Shown piece after piece: positions 31,028-35,056 of a stretch of DNA of 35,056 nt (its first letter is position 1; each line of letters opens with the position of its first letter). Location of the stretch: positions 10,468 through 45,523 of the forward strand of contig DEIL01000325.1 in assembly GCA_002352445.1 (NCBI GenBank), written 5' to 3'. Under the pieces are notes generated by a model. It had not been told where the DNA came from and did not search any database. It saw only the letters and a list, made by a program, of their open reading frames with translations. Origin of the DNA: Desulfobulbaceae bacterium UBA2775 (GTDB taxonomy: Bacteria; Desulfobacterota; Desulfobulbia; Desulfobulbales; Desulfocapsaceae). The translations under genes were made by a program, and so were the position numbers.

Positions 31028-34000
31028 TCATGTAAAGTACTGGACAGGTTGCACTCCCATCTCATTTTGCACAAGTTCCCGCATACCTTTGACCAGAGCG
31101 GCGGCACCGGTCACGGTGGTTGTGTAGGGTATGTGAAAGTCGAGAGCTGCTCGACGAATTGTGTAGGAATCTTCTGTAGTGCGTTTACCAAGAGAAGTGT
31201 TGATAATCCATGATATCTGGTCATCCTGGACTTTATCAAGGATATGCGGTCTGCCCTGTGATATTTTGTTTACATGTTCACAGGCTACCCCTGATTCTCG
31301 CAAAACGGTGGCTGTACCAGTGGTTGCAAGTATTGTAAAGTTCAGCTCTGTAAGGGTTTCGGCCACGGGTACAATACTGTTTTTGTCTCCATGGCGGACA
31401 CTTATAAAGACATTGCCGGATCGGGGCAGGGATGACCCTGCCGCCAGTTGTGATTTAGCAATTGCGAGACCCAGGTTTTCGTCAATGCCCATGACCTCGC
31501 CGGTGGACTTCATTTCCGGACCAAGCAGGGTATCAACATGTTCAAACCTGTCAAAGGGGAATACTGCCTCTTTTACCGCCCAGTGACTGATATCCGTTTC
31601 ACCGTTGATGCCAAGTTCATCAAGGGTCGCTCCCAGCATTACTTTAGTTGCCAGCTTCGCAAGAGGTACCCCCGTTGCCTTGCTGACAAAAGGAATAGTT
31701 CTGGATGCACGGGGATTGACTTCAAGTATATAGAGCTGATTGTCTTTCACGGCGAATTGTACATTCATAAGGCCGATGACACCAAGCTCAATGGCCATAG
31801 CTCTGCTTGCCTGTTTAATTTCTTCGATAATTTTTTCAGACAGAGTGTGGGGCGGCAGGATACATGCGGAATCTCCAGAGTGAATGCCGGCTTCCTCAAT
31901 ATGTTCCATAATGCCGCCGATGATTGTCACCTTGCCGTCACAGAGAGCATCAACATCGACTTCAATGGCATCTTTTAGAAATTTGTCGATCAGTATCGGA
32001 TGTTCAAGCCGTTTATCTCCCATGGCGGTCATAAAATTTTTGATACCTGCACGATTGTACACGATGCGCATATCACGGCCGCCCAGAACATAAGAAGGTC
32101 GTACAACTACTGGATAGCCAATGTTGTCTGCAGCGGTGACAGCCTCCTCAAAGGTATGAACGGTATCATTATCAGGCTGGCGCAGGTTGAGCTTTTGCAG
32201 AAACTGCTTGAAGCGTTTCCGGTTTTCAGCCCTGTCAATTGCATCCGGCTGTGTACCGATGATTGTTACCCCTGCCTTTTCAAGGGGGACGGATAAATTG
32301 AGCGGGGTTTGCCCACCAAACTGGACAATGACACCATCCGGCTGTTCCTGCTCGATAATGTTAAGTACATCTTCCCGGGTGAGCGGTTCGAAATAGAGCT
32401 TGTCTGAGGTATCGTAATCGGTGGAAACCGTCTCCGGATTTGAATTGACCATGATCGATTCCACCCCGATCTCTTTTAAGGCAAAGGCAGCATGGACACA
32501 GCAGTAGTCAAATTCAATCCCCTGGCCAATGCGGTTGGGGCCGCCGCCGAGGATGATAACCTTCTTTTTGTCTGTTCGGATTGCCTCATTTTCCTGTTCA
32601 TAGGTTGAGTAATAGTATGGGGTGTAGGATTCAAATTCTGCTGCACAGGTATCAACCAGTTTAAATACCGGGGTGACTTTCAAGTTAGTACGAAGATCCC
32701 GGATATCATCTTCAGATGTTCCGGTGAGAAAGGCAAGCTGGCTATCCGAGAATCCCTGCTCTTTGCAGAAGCGCAGGAATTTATTGTCCAGTCCCGGGAA
32801 TCCTCCCTTGCTGATTTTTCTTTCTGTTTCAACAATCTGTTTAAAATTATAGAGGAACCATGGATCGATTTTGGTAAGGGCGTATAGCTTTTCAAGATCC
32901 ATATTACGTTTGATTGCTTCGTAAATTTCACCAATACGTTTGGAACTCGGCTGTCGCAGGCCGTGCTCAAGATCTTCCAACTCGATTTCAGTTAAAATCT
33001 GTCTGCCGTCACCTCCAAACCCGTACCGTCCGGTCTCAAGAGACCGCATGGCCTTCTGGAAGGCCTCTTTAAAAGTTCTGCCTATGGCCATGGTTTCCCC
33101 GACTGATTTCATGGCAGTAGTGAGTATATCATCAGCTTCAGGGAATTTTTCAAAAGTAAAGCGCGGGATTTTTACCACGCAATAGTCGATGGTAGGTTCA
33201 AAGGCAGCACAGGTCTTCCGGGTGATATCATTTTGCAGCTCATCCAGAGTATAACCGACGGCCAGTTTTGCGGCAATTTTTGCTATGGGAAATCCTGTTG
33301 CTTTGGATGCCAGGGCAGAGCTTCTCGAAACCCTCGGGTTCATCTCGATGATCATCAGTTCGCCGTCTTCCGGGTTGACCGCAAACTGAACATTGGAGCC
33401 TCCGGTCTCTACGCCAATCTCTCTGATTATGGCGATTGCAGCATCCCTCATATCCTGATACTCACGATCTGTAAGGGTCTGGGCCGGGGCAACAGTTATA
33501 CTGTCACCGGTGTGAACTCCCATTGCATCAATGTTTTCGATGGAGCAGATGATAACAACATTGTCCTTACTGTCCCGCATCACTTCCAGTTCGTACTCTT
33601 TCCAGCCAAGTAGACTACGTTCGATCATGACCTCAGTTGTCATAGAGAGGTCAAGCCCTGAACTGCATAACTCTTTCAGTTCATGGCGGTTATAGGCGAC
33701 ACCGCCGCCGGTTCCGCCCAGAGTAAAACTTGGTCGAACAATTACCGGAAATCCAATGCCATCGCCTGCAGCCATGGCATCTTCGATAGTCTGAACAATT
33801 GCAGATTCAGGTACCTTGAGACCAATGTTGTGCATGGCGTCCCGGAATTCTTCCCTGCTTTCCGCCTTTTTGATCACATCTATATCTGCTGCAAGGAGTT
33901 CAACCTTATACTTATCAAGCACTCCAAGTTCAGAGACCTTAATGGCTGTGTTGAGAGCGGTCTGTCCGCCAAGTGTCGGCAGAAGGGCGTCGGGACGTTC

Positions 34001-34240
34001 TTTTTCGATGACCTTGGCGACAAATTCCGGGGTGATAGGTTCAATGTAGGTACTGTCGGCCAACTCCGGGTCGGTCATAATGGTTGCCGGATTGGAATTG
34101 ATCAGGATTACTTCATACCCTTCTTCTTTCAGCGCTTTTACTGCTTGTGCTCCGGAATAATCAAACTCGCAGGCCTGGCTGATGATGATGGGTCCAGATC
34201 CGATTATAAGGATTTTATGTATGTCTGTTCTTTTTGGCAT
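31028..34240 (-). CDS. carB: Carbamoyl-phosphate synthase large chain
   Basis: 1070 residues, full length. The N-terminal (carboxyphosphate) half opens with KILIIGSGPIIISQACEFDYSGAQA, and the second (carbamoyl phosphate) half with KKVIILGGGPNRIGQGIEFDYCCVHAA. Each half carries an ATP-grasp domain (RPSFTLGGTGGG and RPSYVLGGRDM). The C-terminal methylglyoxal synthase-like domain (VFISVRHGDKN, ATTGTATVLRESG) is where UMP and ornithine regulate the E. coli enzyme. It makes carbamoyl phosphate for pyrimidines and arginine. carA lies 199 bases upstream on the same strand. Confidence 0.97.
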   Translation of the reverse strand: MPKRTDIHKILIIGSGPIIISQACEFDYSGAQAVKALKEEGYEVILINSNPATIMTDPELADSTYIEPITPEFVAKVIEKERPDALLPTLGGQTALNTAIKVSELGVLDKYKVELLAADIDVIKKAESREEFRDAMHNIGLKVPESAIVQTIEDAMAAGDGIGFPVIVRPSFTLGGTGGGVAYNRHELKELCSSGLDLSMTTEVMIERSLLGWKEYELEVMRDSKDNVVIICSIENIDAMGVHTGDSITVAPAQTLTDREYQDMRDAAIAIIREIGVETGGSNVQFAVNPEDGELMIIEMNPRVSRSSALASKATGFPIAKIAAKLAVGYTLDELQNDITRKTCAAFEPTIDYCVVKIPRFTFEKFPEADDILTTAMKSVGETMAIGRTFKEAFQKAMRSLETGRYGFGGDGRQILTEIELEDLEHGLRQPSSKRIGEIYEAIKRNMDLEKLYALTKIDPWFLYNFKQIVETERKISKGGFPGLDNKFLRFCKEQGFSDSQLAFLTGTSEDDIRDLRTNLKVTPVFKLVDTCAAEFESYTPYYYSTYEQENEAIRTDKKKVIILGGGPNRIGQGIEFDYCCVHAAFALKEIGVESIMVNSNPETVSTDYDTSDKLYFEPLTREDVLNIIEQEQPDGVIVQFGGQTPLNLSVPLEKAGVTIIGTQPDAIDRAENRKRFKQFLQKLNLRQPDNDTVHTFEEAVTAADNIGYPVVVRPSYVLGGRDMRIVYNRAGIKNFMTAMGDKRLEHPILIDKFLKDAIEVDVDALCDGKVTIIGGIMEHIEEAGIHSGDSACILPPHTLSEKIIEEIKQASRAMAIELGVIGLMNVQFAVKDNQLYILEVNPRASRTIPFVSKATGVPLAKLATKVMLGATLDELGINGETDISHWAVKEAVFPFDRFEHVDTLLGPEMKSTGEVMGIDENLGLAIAKSQLAAGSSLPRSGNVFISVRHGDKNSIVPVAETLTELNFTILATTGTATVLRESGVACEHVNKISQGRPHILDKVQDDQISWIINTSLGKRTTEDSYTIRRAALDFHIPYTTTVTGAAALVKGMRELVQNEMGVQPVQYFT

Positions 34241-34296
34241 AGATGAATTTTCAGCTGTGTGTTGTTATTTTTTGTACTCGGACAGACGCTCTATTC

Positions 34297-34443
34297 CTAG
34301 GAGCCTGTCCGAGAATGCATTTTGCCCCAACTCTTCGTTATTTTCATAAAAATAATGCTCGTAATATCATGTATATGACTGTGCAAATTTTTCTAAAAAA
34401 CCTCGATTTGAGAGAAAATGCTTATTCTCGGACAGCCTCCTAG
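34297..34443. mobile_element. MITE-like element between carA and carB
   Basis: 147 bases with terminal inverted repeats. The left end CTAGGAGCCTGTCCGAGAAT (34297-34316) matches the complement of the right end CTAGGAGGCTGTCCGAGAAT at 19 of 20 positions. After a two-base gap both continue GCATTTT. The outermost CTAG on both sides may be a 4-base target duplication, as left by IS5-type transposases. The AT-rich inside has no gene. An extra copy of the core word CTCGGACAG at 34278-34286 forms a hairpin with the left end. The right end overlaps the carA stop codon. Confidence 0.75.
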
Positions 34444-35056
34444 CGCATCATATCAATAAAACGATCAAATAGATAAACAGCATCATGGGGGCCTGGCGCG
34501 TGTTCCGGGTGGTACTGTACGGAAAAAGCGGGGAAGTTTTTGTGGCGCATTCCTTCCAGGCTGTTATCGTTGAGATTGATATGGGTAATTTCAATCTTGT
34601 CTTTTGGCAGGCTTTCAGCATCGAGGCAAAAACCGTGATTTTGAGAGGTTATTTCAACGTGACCGGTGGTAAGGTCTTTAACTGGCTGATTCCCTCCACG
34701 GTGACCAAATTTTAATTTATAGGCTGAGCCGCCGTAGGCAAGCCCAAGTATTTGATGACCAAGGCATATCCCAAATATCGGCTTTTTACCCAGTAGAGCC
34801 TGGATGGTTTCAACAACACCCTCAACACCTTCAGGGTCACCAGGGCCATTGGAGAGAAAAATGCCGTCTGGATTCATGGCCAGCACCGTCTCTGCATCGG
34901 TTGTAGCCGGTACCACCTGTACCTGGCACCTTTTATCTGTCAGCAGCCTGAGCTGGTTGAATTTTATACCAAAGTCAAAGGCAACTACCTTATATGGATT
35001 GGTAATATTCTGTTGAGCCGTTGTGAAATTGATGCCCGGTACAGGTTTATTATCGG
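34440..35056 (-). CDS. carA: Carbamoyl-phosphate synthase small chain, 5' end outside the window
   Basis: The C-terminal 205 or so residues are present; the frame is open to the window edge at 35056 and the N-terminus lies beyond it. Translation starts with DNKPVPGIN and continues to YKVVAFDFGIKFNQLRLL, the start of the glutamine amidotransferase domain. FGICLGHQILGLAYGG holds the nucleophile cysteine, and VQYHPEHAPGPHDA the His/Glu pair. It supplies ammonia from glutamine to CarB. The stop codon TAG lies within the end of a MITE-like element. Confidence 0.96.
   Translation of the reverse strand, partial: DNKPVPGINFTTAQQNITNPYKVVAFDFGIKFNQLRLLTDKRCQVQVVPATTDAETVLAMNPDGIFLSNGPGDPEGVEGVVETIQALLGKKPIFGICLGHQILGLAYGGSAYKLKFGHRGGNQPVKDLTTGHVEITSQNHGFCLDAESLPKDKIEITHINLNDNSLEGMRHKNFPAFSVQYHPEHAPGPHDAVYLFDRFIDMMR

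Noticed and set aside
1..35056. CRISPR arrays, tRNA or rRNA genes, prophage or conjugation genes
   Set aside because: I looked for regularly spaced repeats, cloverleaf arms and hallmark proteins and found none.

Overview
The window is a 35 kb stretch of a Gram-negative bacterial chromosome. It has moderate GC, dense genes in both orientations, and no rRNA, tRNA, CRISPR array or prophage that I can recognise. The protein style suggests a deltaproteobacterial (Desulfobacterota, possibly Desulfobulbales-like) host: a Tex/FolP/FtsH/CarB block, a ferredoxin-nitroreductase fusion, a sigma-54 ZraP-like gene and several short intergenic repeat families. This host assignment is an inference, because no taxonomic marker is present.

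Layout. Positions 1-2673 hold two convergent drug/metabolite exporters (MFS and MATE). Positions 2826-5908 hold a ferredoxin-nitroreductase, a free-standing RapZ C-terminal domain, a ZraP/Spy-like periplasmic protein behind a textbook -24/-12 promoter, and a glyoxalase II-like hydrolase. Positions 6053-8836 are a three-gene ABC importer (binding protein, permease, ATPase) of the TrpXYZ-like type. Positions 8844-21521 look like an envelope-stress region: a small alpha/beta hydrolase, Hsp20, a regulator with two ribbon-helix-helix-like units, a c-type-cytochrome-like fatty acid cis/trans isomerase (Cti), and a convergent six-gene operon tetR, hlyD, RND pump, tolC, a lysine-rich exported protein and a DUF900-type lipoprotein hydrolase. 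Cti and an RND pump are the two classic layers of solvent tolerance in Pseudomonas, so the neighbourhood suggests a membrane-damage response.

Positions 21522-22800 are a small accessory spot. It holds a decayed C-terminal remnant of an acyl-CoA synthetase, a hicAB toxin-antitoxin pair with an apparently leaderless toxin mRNA, and dispersed repeats. A CcdA-like membrane protein follows. From 23827 to the end everything lies on the minus strand and is housekeeping: carA (partial), carB, ftsH, folP, tex, a 61-residue unknown protein coupled to panE, then panB. A 147 bp MITE-like element sits between carA and carB and overlaps the carA stop codon.

The most interesting items are: the tandem-RHH regulator between hsp20 and cti; the free-standing RapZ C-terminal domain; the leaderless hicA promoter overlapped by a perfect inverted repeat; the sigma-54 promoter with two helically phased upstream sites and a structured leader; and the acyl-CoA ligase relic, visible only by translating across a stop. 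I see no clearly new multi-gene system. All motif positions were read by eye.
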